64,000 nt of DNA, taken from IMG/VR virus record IMGVR_UViG_3300021090_000015, positions 1 through 64,000 of that record. One strand, given 5' to 3'. Position 1 is the stretch's first letter. Each line of letters begins with the position of its first letter. This DNA is from a virus. Shown piece by piece: positions 8,961 through 16,622 of the stretch. The notes beneath the pieces were generated by a model. The model saw nothing but the letters and a program-made list of their open reading frames with translations, had not been told where the DNA came from and did not search any database. Both the position numbers and the translations under genes were made by a program.

Positions 8961-9173
8961 ATGAACAAAAAGGATCTAATGACTGTTCCAGAATTCGCCG
9001 CTGAAATAGGCATGGCGCGCAATACGGTGACTCGATGGGTGCAGGCTGGCAAGATAAAGGGCTTCAAAAAAGATCCTTTTCAAGCCAGGACCTCACCCGT
9101 TTTTATTCCACGCAGCGAACTTGAGCGAGTGAAGAAGTTGATCGAGCAGCAAGAGAAAGAGTTTGGTTCATAG
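8961..9173 (+). CDS. Excisionase-like HTH protein (putative Xis)
   Basis: The 70-aa basic protein has an excisionase-type HTH ('MTVPEFAAEIGMARNTVTRWV') and a wing 'KGFKKDPFQARTSPVFIPRSEL'. It is about 75% identical to the 45307 product. In both prophages it is the last gene before the att core and faces the integrase across it, the usual place of a recombination directionality factor. The promoter six bases upstream implies a leaderless message. Confidence 0.7.
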   Translation: MNKKDLMTVPEFAAEIGMARNTVTRWVQAGKIKGFKKDPFQARTSPVFIPRSELERVKKLIEQQEKEFGS

Positions 9174-9184
9174 CGCTGGCCATT

Positions 9185-9218
9185 AAAAAGCAGAGCGCCT
9201 GCTCTAGCAAGCAGGCGC
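9185..9218 (-). terminator. Intrinsic terminator beyond att, leftward
   Basis: GCGCCTGC and GCAGGCGC form an 8-bp stem and, on the minus strand, run into CTCTGCTTTTT. The prophage B equivalent (45998-46029) has GCGCCCGC with GCGGGCGC: a T-A pair is replaced by C-G, so the stem is maintained. It would end integrase transcription or, after integration, a host tRNA transcript. Confidence 0.75.
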
Positions 9219-9290
9219 CCGAGCAATGGCTGGGTGTAAGGTAATCGCAGTACCTTAACAACTGAATAGTTCAGTAATTTCCCAGACAAA

Positions 9291-9336
9291 GCGGGTGATG
9301 GGACTCGAACCCACGATATCTTGCTTGGGAAGCAAG
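9291..9336 (-). other. att core of prophage A/B junction (3' part of tRNA-Gly CCC)
   Basis: Read on the minus strand the 46 bases are a tRNA 3' part: anticodon arm CTTGC-TTCCCAA-GCAAG (anticodon CCC), a five-base variable loop, T arm GTGGG-TTCGAGT-CCCAT and acceptor strand CACCCGC. The matching 5' acceptor strand GCGGGTG is missing upstream, so this is not a whole tRNA. Tyrosine integrases often use the anticodon stem as an inverted core site. The copy at 46104-46149 differs only in one base pair of that stem. Confidence 0.8.
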
Positions 9337-9400
9337 CGTTCTGGCGTTCATCCATCAACTTGAGAACAATTTATTCCCAAGTTAATCTGTGAGAATTATA
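9337..9400 (-). promoter_or_regulatory. Integrase-side att arm with hairpin and TATAAT
   Basis: Between the core and the integrase stop lies, on the minus strand, a TATAAT (9395-9400) and a hairpin AACTTGGGAA / TTCTCAAGTT. Both recur beside the second core (TATAAT at 46215-46220 overlapping the integrase stop). The conserved half-sites may be integrase arm sites. The TATAAT could start a short transcript through the core. Confidence 0.45.
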
Positions 9401-9408
9401 CCCTTCAA

Positions 9409-10257
9409 TCAGACATGCGGCGCAGGATTTTCACCCAACAAATGATCGACAATCAGGTACTTTCTGACCTGTTCAAGCCGGAGTGTGCGGGTGTAGCGCT
9501 TGATCATGTCGGAGGATTTCCAACGTCCCATTTCCATCAGGCTGCGCTCGGATGCCCCATTCAGGACACCCATGACTGCCATGGATCGGCGCAGATCGTG
9601 GACGGATAGCGTGATGCCGATCCTCCAACCCCATTCGCGAACAATCGAATACAAGCCCTCGGGAGTCAGTCCCTGGCCGGTCCTGATGTGTGTGAACAGG
9701 AAGCCCTGCCCATCGGCGATCCTGCGGAAGGACATCCAACGTGCGATGTGAGCGGCGGTTTGTTCGCCGAAGATGGCAGCCTCCCACTGGCCGCCCTTGA
9801 CGATGACTTGCAGGATACGACGCTCCAGATCCGTGTCGGCTTGTTGCAGCCTACAGATTTCCGATTCACGCAGTCCGGTATCGAGGGCGAGTGAACAGAT
9901 GGCGAGGTCGCGGGCGCCCTTGGGATCATAGGGGTCGAAGGATGCCAATAGTTTGAGAGCGATTTCGGGGGAGAGCGAACGCTGCGGTTTTCCCTGAATG
10001 CGTTTGATTTTGGCGGTGAGCGCCGGATGAGAGCGTCCATATTTCCAGGCAAGATATTTTTGTGTGGCTGCCAGTGCGAGACACTGGCGCGCATTCCCCC
10101 ACCCGCTTTGATCCAATATTTTCAATAATTCCGGAGCCGTCATGTTGACCAGATCCTGGCTCCTGGTCAACACGCGGCTCAGGATGTCCTGATACGTCCG
10201 CCTGGTAGAGGCGGCATAAGGGAAGGATGCAAGGAAGTTCGATAGATCGATTTTCAT
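9409..10257 (-). CDS. int: Tyrosine integrase of prophage B
   Basis: The 282-aa protein is a compact phage tyrosine recombinase. A SAM-like core-binding domain occupies about residues 1-85, and the catalytic domain shows R130 (TGLRESEI), K154 (VKGG), H220-x-x-R223 (HDLRR), W246 (GRWKS) in place of the second His, and the nucleophile Y255 (KRYTR). It is transcribed towards the att core, 72 bases from it, and is about 65% identical to the prophage C enzyme. It should integrate the phage into a tRNA-Gly(CCC) gene and, with the Xis-like protein, excise it. Confidence 0.9.
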   Translation of the reverse strand: MKIDLSNFLASFPYAASTRRTYQDILSRVLTRSQDLVNMTAPELLKILDQSGWGNARQCLALAATQKYLAWKYGRSHPALTAKIKRIQGKPQRSLSPEIALKLLASFDPYDPKGARDLAICSLALDTGLRESEICRLQQADTDLERRILQVIVKGGQWEAAIFGEQTAAHIARWMSFRRIADGQGFLFTHIRTGQGLTPEGLYSIVREWGWRIGITLSVHDLRRSMAVMGVLNGASERSLMEMGRWKSSDMIKRYTRTLRLEQVRKYLIVDHLLGENPAPHV

Positions 10258-10369
10258 GTTTCACCTGGAATTTGGATGGGCATAGCCAGGCTCGGTGTCC
10301 CCCGAGTCTGTGTGCATCCCGACGCGATTTGCTGAGAACAGATCATGCGGGATTTCAAAAAAGCAACCG

Positions 10370-10428
10370 CCCTGCTGGTGGAGATCAACCACGAAGACCC
10401 CAGCAGAGCAGTTGCAATCTGATTTTAC
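10370..10428 (+). ncRNA. Early-leader hairpin with 23-nt SD-like loop, copy 1
   Basis: CTGCTG (10372-10377) pairs with CAGCAG (10401-10406) and exposes a 23-nt loop containing GGAGATCAACCACGAAGACC. Fifteen bases later comes ATTTTAC, and the next gene's AAAGGAGATCAGCC site follows. Three other copies (10891, 47177, 48128) have the same loop length with different stems. Confidence 0.7.
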
Positions 10429-10475
10429 ATGATTTGCCGCTTTGCGCAAATCAGGAAAGGAGATCAGCCATAGCG

Positions 10476-10706
10476 ATGTTTCAAACCAGCCAACAAAAAA
10501 GAATGAATGTGGGCGCGGCTGTTGTTGTTGTCGCCAGTCCCTATTATGCAATCCCAGACGGTGCACGAACAACCATCGAAGCCATAAAGCTTCATCATTT
10601 CGGCCCAGGGTTGCATTTGTATATTCTGTCCAATCTGCCCTGCAAGGCTTTTTTAGAATTTGAAATCGAAGAGGAGATCAACCATGCCATTCAAGCAGAA
10701 AAGTGA
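10476..10706 (+). CDS. Early phage protein, unknown
   Basis: The start at 10476 follows GGAAAGGAGATCAGCC, the ribosome site style of the early genes. The 76-aa product has a valine-rich strand near residues 12-21 and an acidic C terminus (F-E-I-E-E-E-I). Its last 23 bases overlap the next gene, whose ribosome site lies within it. No family recognised. Confidence 0.5.
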   Translation: MFQTSQQKRMNVGAAVVVVASPYYAIPDGARTTIEAIKLHHFGPGLHLYILSNLPCKAFLEFEIEEEINHAIQAEK

Positions 10707-10881
10707 CGGTTCGTACGAATCAGATCCAAAGGGGACGCTCAAACTGCCGCCCGGTGATTCGCTGACCAGGGAACGGCCGGCAGTGGAATATTCGAACAAC
10801 GATCTATACAAAGGGTCGTTCCCACTCAAATCGGACGGTTCGGTCGATTGGCAGAAAATCGCCGACGAGAAGAGCAAGTGA
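10684..10881 (+). CDS. Small early phage protein, unknown
   Basis: The 65-aa hydrophilic protein starts at 10684 after GAGGAGATCAACC. It contains two similar 'KSDGS' segments (residues ~5-9 and ~49-53), each followed by an acidic stretch. It has no membrane segment and no known motif. It belongs to the early operon downstream of the first loop-hairpin motif. Confidence 0.5.
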   Translation: MPFKQKSDGSYESDPKGTLKLPPGDSLTRERPAVEYSNNDLYKGSFPLKSDGSVDWQKIADEKSK

Positions 10882-10890
10882 GTTAATTGC

Positions 10891-10954
10891 CACCGCCCCA
10901 CTCAAGGAGATCAACCACGAAGACCAGGGTGGAGCGGTGACAATTTTATTTTAC
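10891..10954 (+). ncRNA. Early-leader hairpin with 23-nt SD-like loop, copy 2
   Basis: A 13-bp stem (10891-10903 with 10927-10939, one G-T pair and one mismatch) closes a 23-nt loop (10904-10926) reading AAGGAGATCAACCACGAAGA plus CCA. ATTTTAC follows eight bases later and runs into the real site AAAGGAGATCAAC before the 10978 ATG. Confidence 0.75.
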
Positions 10955-10977
10955 GATGAAAGGAGATCAACTACAAG

Positions 10978-11196
10978 ATGGCAAACCAGTATTGGTTCCA
11001 GGTTCGATTGACGCCAATGGGAAAGCACTATGTGGAGATCATGGATGGCTTCACACTCGTTGGTGTTAGTCGAAAAACTTATCCGAGCGGCGAAGCTGCA
11101 ATCCATGACATGCAGGAAGCGCTCGAACTTCGCAGGCTGGCTGATGCGATCATCCAGGTCGATCCGCCAGCCTTTACACATTCAGTGCAGGTATAG
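10978..11196 (+). CDS. Small early phage protein, unknown
   Basis: The 72-aa product is a mixed alpha/beta chain: a strand 'WFQVRLTPMGKHYVEI', a second 'TLVGVSRKTY', then a helix 'GEAAIHDMQEALELRRLADAII'. This beta-beta-alpha layout suggests a small single-domain protein. Its ribosome site AAAGGAGATCAAC directly follows a loop-hairpin motif. Confidence 0.5.
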   Translation: MANQYWFQVRLTPMGKHYVEIMDGFTLVGVSRKTYPSGEAAIHDMQEALELRRLADAIIQVDPPAFTHSVQV

Positions 11197-11213
11197 AAAA
11201 AGGAGAAACCACA

Positions 11214-12134
11214 ATGAGTAACAAAAACAAATTTCTTGCAATGGGCGCGTTCTATCTTCTGATCGGCGTGCTCCTGTTCTATGCGGCAAGCCGGACCCTG
11301 CATTTTGTGCAGGGTGTGATGGCAAATTCAACCTGGGGATATCTCTTTCTCTTCGCGACCGGCGTCGGTGCAGTGATCTGGTTGTATGTGTATCTCACGT
11401 ATGCCCAGGGCGCGAAGCAGCGAGGCATCTCATTTGTGATGGGATTGCTCGATCTGATTGGAGAGCTGGCGCTGGTATACGCAGACACGATCTATGTCGG
11501 TGACCAGGCCGGACTGGTGAAGATGACCAGCGATGAAATGCAATTGTTCATCGTGGTGAGTGTGGTCATGGTCGGCGTCAACATCTTCGCCGGATATCTT
11601 TTCAAATTGTGGGACCTGAAAGCTGAGCAGGATCAACAAGCGCAGGACCTGGTTGATCATGTAACCGATGCGACGATGAAGCATTTGAACACGCCGGAAG
11701 TTAAAGCGCAGATGGTGAATGAGCTGCTACCCGTTTTGAAGGACTCGATCTCATTGCGTGTGCAGGAAGAGATCTTCTCGCGTGCAAGCGGCGGGCGCGG
11801 ACTCGATGCGCGGTCGATGGGCTGGCCGGTGGATGAAAAGCCAATCGAGAAGAAAGAGCAGGAAGTGCCTTTTTTATCGAGCCTGGCACAGCGTTTTGGA
11901 TTGGCGAAAAAAGATCAGGTGCCGCAGATGAATCACCAGGTGGCATGGATCGTCAGGCAGGATGGCAAACGCCATCGCATCTTCTGCATGATCTGCCAGC
12001 GCGAGGGAAAGCCGTGGTTCACCGACGAGCCATGCGAGCACGTTTTGAACGCAGATCCGGAACCGGCCACGATCGAGATGCTGGCAACTGGTTTAAGGGA
12101 CGCTTTCAGGGGCTCAGAAGAAAAAAGCTCGTGA
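11214..12134 (+). CDS. Conserved four-span membrane protein with Cys-rich C terminus
   Basis: Four hydrophobic helices lie near residues 12-34, 41-64, 72-96 and 109-133. A cytoplasmic helical segment and a C-terminal 'FCMICQREGKPWFTDEPCEH' patch follow, which could bind zinc. The prophage C copy (48924) is about 60% identical, with the N-terminal 220 residues best conserved. It is an early gene next to the initiator-like gene. A role in membrane attachment of replication or in superinfection control is possible; neither is shown. Confidence 0.65.
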   Translation: MSNKNKFLAMGAFYLLIGVLLFYAASRTLHFVQGVMANSTWGYLFLFATGVGAVIWLYVYLTYAQGAKQRGISFVMGLLDLIGELALVYADTIYVGDQAGLVKMTSDEMQLFIVVSVVMVGVNIFAGYLFKLWDLKAEQDQQAQDLVDHVTDATMKHLNTPEVKAQMVNELLPVLKDSISLRVQEEIFSRASGGRGLDARSMGWPVDEKPIEKKEQEVPFLSSLAQRFGLAKKDQVPQMNHQVAWIVRQDGKRHRIFCMICQREGKPWFTDEPCEHVLNADPEPATIEMLATGLRDAFRGSEEKSS

Positions 12135-12244
12135 AGAATTGCCATGTTTGCGGCGAAAAATTCACCACCACCTTCCCCAATAAGCTCACGTGCTGTGATG
12201 CGTGCCGGCAGAAAAAGAGCCGGATGTCACGGAACGTGCTGTGA
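12131..12244 (+). CDS. 37-aa zinc-finger mini-protein, GTG start
   Basis: A GTG overlapping the upstream stop (GTGA) opens a 37-codon frame with C-H-V-C near the start and C-C-D-A-C near residue 24, followed by a basic tail (RQKKSRMSR). The pattern is that of a tiny treble-clef or zinc-ribbon protein. A related frame follows the homologous membrane protein in prophage C (49853), keeping the first Cys pair and the FKTTFP-like segment. Confidence 0.5.
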   Translation: MKNCHVCGEKFTTTFPNKLTCCDACRQKKSRMSRNVL

Positions 12245-12300
12245 CATTTACCGTTCCGCGTGGGTACACGCCCACCCGGAAAGGTAAATCAGGAGAACAA

Positions 12301-13080
12301 ATGCACAGTAGTCAATTCGAAAATCCCCTTAGTTTATTGAGGCAGTTGAAAGGTGCTCCGATCTCTGTCCTTTTGGCTTGTTACTGGGTTCGCCAAGCCG
12401 TCTCCCATCACTGGCTGGCGGAGCAGACTGGATACAGTGATTATGCAGTTACCAGGGCGCTTGCTTATTTGACAGAGCAAAATTTCTTAGCACGTGTCAC
12501 CGGTGGGTGGATGATCACGGTAGATGCCATTCAATTGCCACTAATGGCGGTGCTTCCTACTGGGGAAGATTTCGACAGTCTTGGATCGAAAATCGCGTTT
12601 TCCGCGATTTTCGATCCTGATGTTGTTGTTAATGATGAATCAGAAGAGAGTCAAAAAAATAAGTCAACATCATTAACAAACAGAGCCAAAAATCGCGTAA
12701 AACGCGATTTTCAAAACAAGATTGTATCCGTTCAGACCATCGTGAAGGATCCGGACGAGACCAAGGCGTGCCTGGCGGCGCTGCGTGCGGCGGGGATCCA
12801 TGGTCAGAAGGCTGAGAAGATCGCCCAGGACCATCACATCACGGTCGAGGATATCCATGCGCATGCGCTGGGTGTGCAAAATGAGTTATGGGATAACCCG
12901 CAGGGCATGATGATCTATCGGCTGCTCAATCACGTACCGCCGCCCGAGATGCAGGAGAATGGTCACGTAGTGGGGTGCAGGTGCGAAGAGTGTCAGCTTT
13001 CGAGTTTGGGCAGGCGCTATAGCAACAGTAAGTTTGATCAGATTCTGCGCGGGTCAGACGATGAAAGCGAGGAAGCATGA
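12301..13080 (+). CDS. Replication initiator-like protein with N-terminal winged HTH
   Basis: The start at 12301 follows AAATCAGGAGAACAA. The 259-aa product has an N-terminal winged helix ('HHWLAEQTGYSDYAVTRALAYLTEQNFLARV'), a polar linker and a C-terminal helical part with 'CRCEEC'. Its gene contains, in the linker region, two palindromes flanking AT-rich DNA (12583-12711), as in phages whose origin lies within the initiator gene. It stands where phages keep O/DnaD-like initiators. Function inferred. Confidence 0.55.
   Translation: MHSSQFENPLSLLRQLKGAPISVLLACYWVRQAVSHHWLAEQTGYSDYAVTRALAYLTEQNFLARVTGGWMITVDAIQLPLMAVLPTGEDFDSLGSKIAFSAIFDPDVVVNDESEESQKNKSTSLTNRAKNRVKRDFQNKIVSVQTIVKDPDETKACLAALRAAGIHGQKAEKIAQDHHITVEDIHAHALGVQNELWDNPQGMMIYRLLNHVPPPEMQENGHVVGCRCEECQLSSLGRRYSNSKFDQILRGSDDESEEA
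12583..12711 (+). other. Origin-like palindrome pair inside the initiator gene
   Basis: A perfect palindrome with 15-bp arms (12583-12597 and 12603-12617) and a second with 10-bp arms (12689-12698 and 12702-12711) share the unit AAAATCGCG. Between them lies about 70 bp of AT-rich DNA that also holds TTAATGATG facing CATCATTAA. This gives four inverted unit copies around a melting region, like iteron origins. Prophage C has the same architecture with an unrelated unit at 50765-50888. Confidence 0.6.
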
Positions 13081-13469
13081 AAAAAGTAACTCTGTTTTTG
13101 CTCGTGTTGATCGTGACGAGTCTGGCGTGTTTGACGACTGCAGAGCCGATGGCGACGTATCCTCCGGATCCGACAGAAGTGATATCACTGCATCCGAAGA
13201 TAGCGGACACTGCGACGAGTCGTCCGGTGACGGAGATGGCCGTCACGCCGGCGCCGGTTTGTGCGGTGGTGATCGCGGTCAAAGCTGTGCACCTGCGCAT
13301 CGATGCGAATGAGCATGCGCAAATTTTGACCTGGCTGCTGAGTGGGGATGTGGTGCGGGTGATCAACACGTCGAATGCGGCCTGGTGGAAGATCGAACAC
13401 GATGGATTGACCGGATATGTACGGTCGATGTATCTCGAGAAAGGAGATTGCGAAAATGAAAACCCGTAG
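13077..13469 (+). CDS. Lipoprotein with C-terminal SH3b domain
   Basis: The 130-aa product has a lipoprotein signal peptide (hydrophobic residues 4-16, lipobox S-L-A-C, Cys18). A Pro/Thr-rich spacer and a bacterial SH3 domain from about residue 65 follow ('AVHLRIDANEHAQILTWLLSGD', 'WWKIEHDGLTGYVRSMYL'). It starts within the stop of the initiator-like gene (ATGA). The prophage C homologue is at 50045. Phage surface lipoproteins often block superinfection, so exclusion is a reasonable guess. Confidence 0.65.
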   Translation: MKKVTLFLLVLIVTSLACLTTAEPMATYPPDPTEVISLHPKIADTATSRPVTEMAVTPAPVCAVVIAVKAVHLRIDANEHAQILTWLLSGDVVRVINTSNAAWWKIEHDGLTGYVRSMYLEKGDCENENP

Positions 13470-13680
13470 TGTGGTGCTCACGCGTGCTCACCGCCTGGCG
13501 AAGAGGCCGGTGGAGGATATGCTGAGCATCTTATTGAGTTTCGGATCACGCATAGACTTGCGTGTGCTGGGGGCAGGGCTGGCGATCTGCAGGACGCGAG
13601 GGGCGAAGGCGAAGGCGAGGATACTGGCGCGCAAGATCAGGCAGATGAGGCAGCAGGCCAGTAAGCATGAAAAGCGATAG
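13456..13680 (+). CDS. Small basic conserved phage protein
   Basis: The start at 13456 follows AAGGAGATTGCGAAA and overlaps the upstream gene. The 74-aa product is strongly basic, with 'VLTRAHRLAKRPVEDMLSILLSFGSR.DLRVLGAGLAICRTR' conserved in the prophage C copy (51813) and a basic helical C terminus. It may bind nucleic acid; no known family recognised. Confidence 0.6.
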   Translation: MKTRSVVLTRAHRLAKRPVEDMLSILLSFGSRIDLRVLGAGLAICRTRGAKAKARILARKIRQMRQQASKHEKR

Positions 13681-13720
13681 GTAAAAGTTTCACGAAGAAA
13701 AAATCAGGAAAGAGGACAGC

Positions 13721-13897
13721 ATGTTTAGAAAAATATTTGACTTCAATCAAACCATCAGGAACATTTCCTTCCGGGAAATGCAGGCACGCCTTGACAGGGA
13801 TCGGCGACAGTCGGATCGGTTCTTCAAAGTTTTGCTTTGGGTGGCCGTGTATGGAATGGCTGCCCTGGTCGTTGCCAGATTGCTGATGAGCAGATAA
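13721..13897 (+). CDS. 58-aa single-span membrane protein
   Basis: An ATG at 13721 (after GGAAAGAGGACAGC) opens 58 codons. Residues 1-35 are polar and basic, and residues ~36-54 form a hydrophobic helix ending M-S-R. The layout is that of a small inner-membrane protein with a cytoplasmic N terminus. No homologue is seen in prophage C. Confidence 0.5.
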   Translation: MFRKIFDFNQTIRNISFREMQARLDRDRRQSDRFFKVLLWVAVYGMAALVVARLLMSR

Positions 13898-13960
13898 CGA
13901 AGGCTTTTACCACCAAGTGTCACCAAGGATCACGAAGGAAAAATCAAGAAAGGATTTGCG

Positions 13961-14191
13961 ATGCATGACATACCGACATTTCACTTCATACCCGAGATGG
14001 TCCATTTGCTGATGTGGTTCGATGATGTACCTGATGCGGGCGATCCGGCGTGCATTTGTTCGCTGTGCAAAAAGGTCATCGTGAAAGGGGAGATGCCGCT
14101 GCGGATATTCCGCACCAGGGATCATACCGAGATCCGCCTGCACATCTCGTGCGCGAACAAGATCATTGTGGAATTGGCGGTGAAACCATGA
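13961..14191 (+). CDS. Small Cys-rich protein, putative zinc binding
   Basis: The 76-aa product has C-I-C-S-L-C near residues 32-37 and H-I-S-C near 61-64, separated by a 'GEMPLRIFRTRDHTEI' segment, a probable single zinc site. It resembles the arrangement in the 41624 product (CPIC ... HIDC). A 'ccaccaagtgtcaccaagg' simple sequence precedes its AAGAAAGG site. The next gene overlaps its stop (ATGA). Confidence 0.5.
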   Translation: MHDIPTFHFIPEMVHLLMWFDDVPDAGDPACICSLCKKVIVKGEMPLRIFRTRDHTEIRLHISCANKIIVELAVKP

Positions 14192-14493
14192 ACATCAAAT
14201 TAACAACGATCCTGCAGAGGCAATTGGATCAGGCCAGGAAGAGCGCAGGCAGGACGATCGTCACCACGCTGGGCAGGGGATTACGCATCGAGATCAAAAC
14301 TGTCCCGGGTGAAATCCATCTGACGTTGAGACGGGAAGGGAATTACCCAAGCCTGACTGAATGGGATACGGTGACGAAACATTTTCCGTTCATCCTGGTG
14401 CGCGTCATGCCGACACTGGAACAAAGGGGGAATGATTTCACGTTGAGCGCACGCTTCAGCGACACCCCGGATCAAGGTCAAACCGATGGTTAG
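14188..14493 (+). CDS. Phage protein of unknown function
   Basis: The 101-aa product starts inside the stop of the upstream zinc protein (ATGA). It is a basic alpha/beta chain with 'MNIKLTTILQRQLDQARKSA' helix, 'LRIEIKTVPGEIHLTLRRE' strands and a short C terminus. I recognise no family. Early accessory gene, probably translated from the same message as 13961. Confidence 0.45.
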   Translation: MNIKLTTILQRQLDQARKSAGRTIVTTLGRGLRIEIKTVPGEIHLTLRREGNYPSLTEWDTVTKHFPFILVRVMPTLEQRGNDFTLSARFSDTPDQGQTDG

Positions 14494-14584
14494 AACCAGC
14501 TTCCGGCTGCGCGTGAGCCGATTTTTTCAGGGTCACGAAAATCCGCCAGTGGTAAGACGTTTTACCACCCCAAGGAACGATGCG

Positions 14585-14986
14585 ATGTGTAAATTCAATC
14601 CCACGCTACCCGAATTCCGAAAATGGTCTTATTTGCCCACAGGAAGCCCCATGCTGATTATGTCCAAACTCATCCATGAACCGAAAGACTTACATTCCAA
14701 CGCACCGCGGCGGCTGGTGGCTGCCTGGCGCAGGGTGGGATGCAGTGATCGAAAGCTCGCAACTCTGCTCAAAGTGAACCATTCTTATGTGTCTCAGTTG
14801 TTATGGCGCGGGATCGAGCCGGGGAATCCGGAGATCCGCGTGAAGTTATTTCTTCCGAGGAAGAAGCGCGTGCCGCGTGAGCCGAAGGTGGAGGAGTTCC
14901 CAGGGCAAAAGCGGATCGTCAAGATCATCCGATCGATGCACAGGGAAACGACGCGCACTTTCAAACGATGGAAGAGCGGAGGTTGA
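14585..14986 (+). CDS. HTH-like phage protein preceding the integron
   Basis: The start at 14585 is favoured by CCAAGGAACGATGCG upstream; a longer frame begins at 14486 but its first 33 residues look like translated intergenic DNA. The 133-aa product has a helix-turn-helix-like core ('RVGCSDRKLATLLKVNHSYVSQLL') and a basic tail. A 161-aa protein in the same slot in prophage C (53509) has similar size and charge. A hairpin GTGGTAA/TTACCAC lies at 14549-14568. Confidence 0.45.
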   Translation: MCKFNPTLPEFRKWSYLPTGSPMLIMSKLIHEPKDLHSNAPRRLVAAWRRVGCSDRKLATLLKVNHSYVSQLLWRGIEPGNPEIRVKLFLPRKKRVPREPKVEEFPGQKRIVKIIRSMHRETTRTFKRWKSGG

Positions 14987-14987
14987 T

Positions 14988-15977
14988 GTGGCTGAAAAGA
15001 AATTACTCGAGCAAATGGCTGAGAAGATTCGCGTGAAGCATTACAGTCTGAAAACAGAGACTGCTTATGTGGAATGGGCGCGCCGATATATTTTTTTCCA
15101 TGGGAAGAGACATCCACGTGAGATGGGGAAAGGTGAGATCGAAGCGTATCTGAACCATCTGGCGAATGTGGGGCGGGTGAGCGCATCCACGCAAAACCAA
15201 TGTTTGTATGCTTTGTTGTTTTTATACCGGGAGGTGCTGGGGATCGAGATTGCGAAAGTTGAATCCATCCGTGCGAAGGAAGGAAAGCATTTGCCGACCG
15301 TGTTGAATTATGACGACACTGCCCGCGTGTTGAACTGTGTGGACGGTGAGGTTTTCAATCTCATGGCACGATTGCTGTATGGCGCTGGAATGCGATTGAG
15401 CGAATGTCAGCAATTGCGGATCAAGGATATTGATTTTGGGATGGGAACCATCATGGTGCGCGGAGGCAAGGGGAATAAGGACCGCACAGTTCCATTGCCA
15501 AAGACTCTGGTCAAGGCATTGATGGATCAGATGAATATTGCCCGAAGTTTTTGGAACATCGATAGACAACGCGGGATGCCCGGTGTTTTCGTGCCAAATG
15601 CACTGGACGTGAAATATCCGAATATCGGATGTGATTGGGGTTGGTTCTGGGTGTTCCCGGCACAGAATTATAGTGTCGATCCTGTAAGAAAGATTCGGCG
15701 CAGGCATCATCAGCATGAGAGCGAGTTGCAGCGTGCAATTCGCTCTGCGGCAATCAAAGCAGGAGTTGCTCAACGCGTATCCCCGCATACCTTTCGTCAT
15801 TGCTTTGCAACTCATCTACTCTGGAAAGGATACGACATCCGTACTGTGCAGGATTTGATGGGGCATAATAGCATCAAGACCACGATGGTATATTTGCATC
15901 TTCTCCACCCAGGGGGATGGAAGGGTGTGGAAAGTCCGCTGGATAATATGCCAGTGGAGAATGTTATCCATCAATAG
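14988..15977 (+). CDS. intI: Integron integrase IntI
   Basis: GTG at 14988 follows GCGGAGGTTGAT and gives 329 aa, the usual IntI size. The tyrosine recombinase residues are R136 (GAGMRLSE), K161/K164 (GGKGNKDR), H267-x-x-R270, H293 (GHNSIKTT) and Y302. The hallmark that separates IntI from XerC/D and phage integrases is present: the extra segment 'KYPNIGCDWGWFWVFPAQ' at about 209-226, followed by 'RRRHHQHESELQRAI' at 237-251. The enzyme should recombine attC sites and an attI. It is expressed with the upstream phage genes rather than divergently from the cassettes. Confidence 0.92.
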   Translation: MAEKKLLEQMAEKIRVKHYSLKTETAYVEWARRYIFFHGKRHPREMGKGEIEAYLNHLANVGRVSASTQNQCLYALLFLYREVLGIEIAKVESIRAKEGKHLPTVLNYDDTARVLNCVDGEVFNLMARLLYGAGMRLSECQQLRIKDIDFGMGTIMVRGGKGNKDRTVPLPKTLVKALMDQMNIARSFWNIDRQRGMPGVFVPNALDVKYPNIGCDWGWFWVFPAQNYSVDPVRKIRRRHHQHESELQRAIRSAAIKAGVAQRVSPHTFRHCFATHLLWKGYDIRTVQDLMGHNSIKTTMVYLHLLHPGGWKGVESPLDNMPVENVIHQ

Positions 15978-15991
15978 ATGGATAAGGATAG

Positions 15992-16041
15992 TTCGTCGGA
16001 CGCTGCGCTCCCCCAAAGTGCGGGGGGCTTGGTCCGACGAA
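15992..16041 (+). other. Structured hairpin at the head of the cassette array (attI candidate region), copy 1
   Basis: TTCGTCGGAC (15992-16001) pairs perfectly with GTCCGACGAA (16032-16041) around a 30-nt interior with C5/G6 runs. The interior and three flanking pairs recur unchanged at 19331-19366, but there the outer stem is GTTCGGC/GCCGAAC. The region 15978-16094 is where attI would be expected; GTTCG at 15991 and GTTCGGC at 16063-16069 are possible exchange points. Confidence 0.6.
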
Positions 16042-16094
16042 TGGGCGAGCGTGAAACGTTGTAGTTCGGCTCTTTGATAGAAAAGGAGATTAGC

Positions 16095-16352
16095 ATGACA
16101 GACGATGAGAAAAAACAGTATGAACTTGCAAGACTAGGTATTGCAAGATTGATGGGTGATGCCAGCGAAGTTGATAAATGGGCAGAGAAAGTGAGCCAGA
16201 CCCGCGCCGCCGAACTACAACGTGCAGCCGTCCAATCCGAGCAGAAATGCCCTTTCTGCGATGGTGATGGATACTGGCAAGAAGCGAATCAAACGTTTTG
16301 GTGCGATATGTGCAACGGGACGGGCATTTCTAAACGCTCGGATGGCGGCTGA
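16095..16352 (+). CDS. Cassette protein with DnaJ-type zinc motif
   Basis: ATG at 16095 follows AAAAGGAGATTAGC. The 85-aa product has an N-terminal helix and then C-P-F-C-D-G-D-G and C-D-M-C-N-G-T-G, two CxxCxGxG knuckles as in the DnaJ zinc finger, which should bind one zinc ion. It is the first gene after intI. Its function is unknown; phage-encoded zinc knuckles of this kind commonly bind nucleic acid or protein. Confidence 0.6.
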   Translation: MTDDEKKQYELARLGIARLMGDASEVDKWAEKVSQTRAAELQRAAVQSEQKCPFCDGDGYWQEANQTFWCDMCNGTGISKRSDGG

Positions 16353-16388
16353 CGCTCGCCCATTCTACGACTCTTGAAAGGAAAGGTT

Positions 16389-16622
16389 ATGAGCAAAGAT
16401 GAATGGTATGAAAAACTTCGAGAATGGGCGCGCGAAGATGCACGGCTTGGCAAGTTGCCCTTTGCGCTGATGACACCATTGGCTGAACACCTTGCAAATT
16501 ATGAAGCCGTAGAACAAAGCGTGCACTTGACGGGGCTTCGCCGTTGTCCCGCCTGCAAAGCCTTGCTCGAAGAAACGAGCGTCTATTGTGATAACTGCGG
16601 GACTGATACGCCCCGCAAGTAA
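16389..16622 (+). CDS. Cassette protein with C-terminal zinc ribbon
   Basis: The 77-aa product has a helical N terminus ('EWYEKLREWAREDARLG') and a zinc ribbon C-P-A-C ... C-D-N-C. Its final third is encoded by the attC site itself (16509-16637), so the ribbon is partly dictated by the recombination site. A CTCTTGAAAGG leader, shared with the next cassette, precedes the start. Confidence 0.55.
   Translation: MSKDEWYEKLREWAREDARLGKLPFALMTPLAEHLANYEAVEQSVHLTGLRRCPACKALLEETSVYCDNCGTDTPRK

Larger units (their letters stand above)
1..9336. mobile_element. Prophage A, right-hand part (tail end and lysogeny block)
   Basis: The segment contains tail genes followed by lysogeny genes and ends at the tRNA-derived att core (9291-9336). 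Its lysogeny genes at 6670, 7427 and 8961 have counterparts in the same order at 41140, 42678 and 45307 of the next unit, which shows that the two units are related phages. The left part of this prophage lies outside the window. Its remote boundary is an inference from the repeated order of genes. Confidence 0.7.
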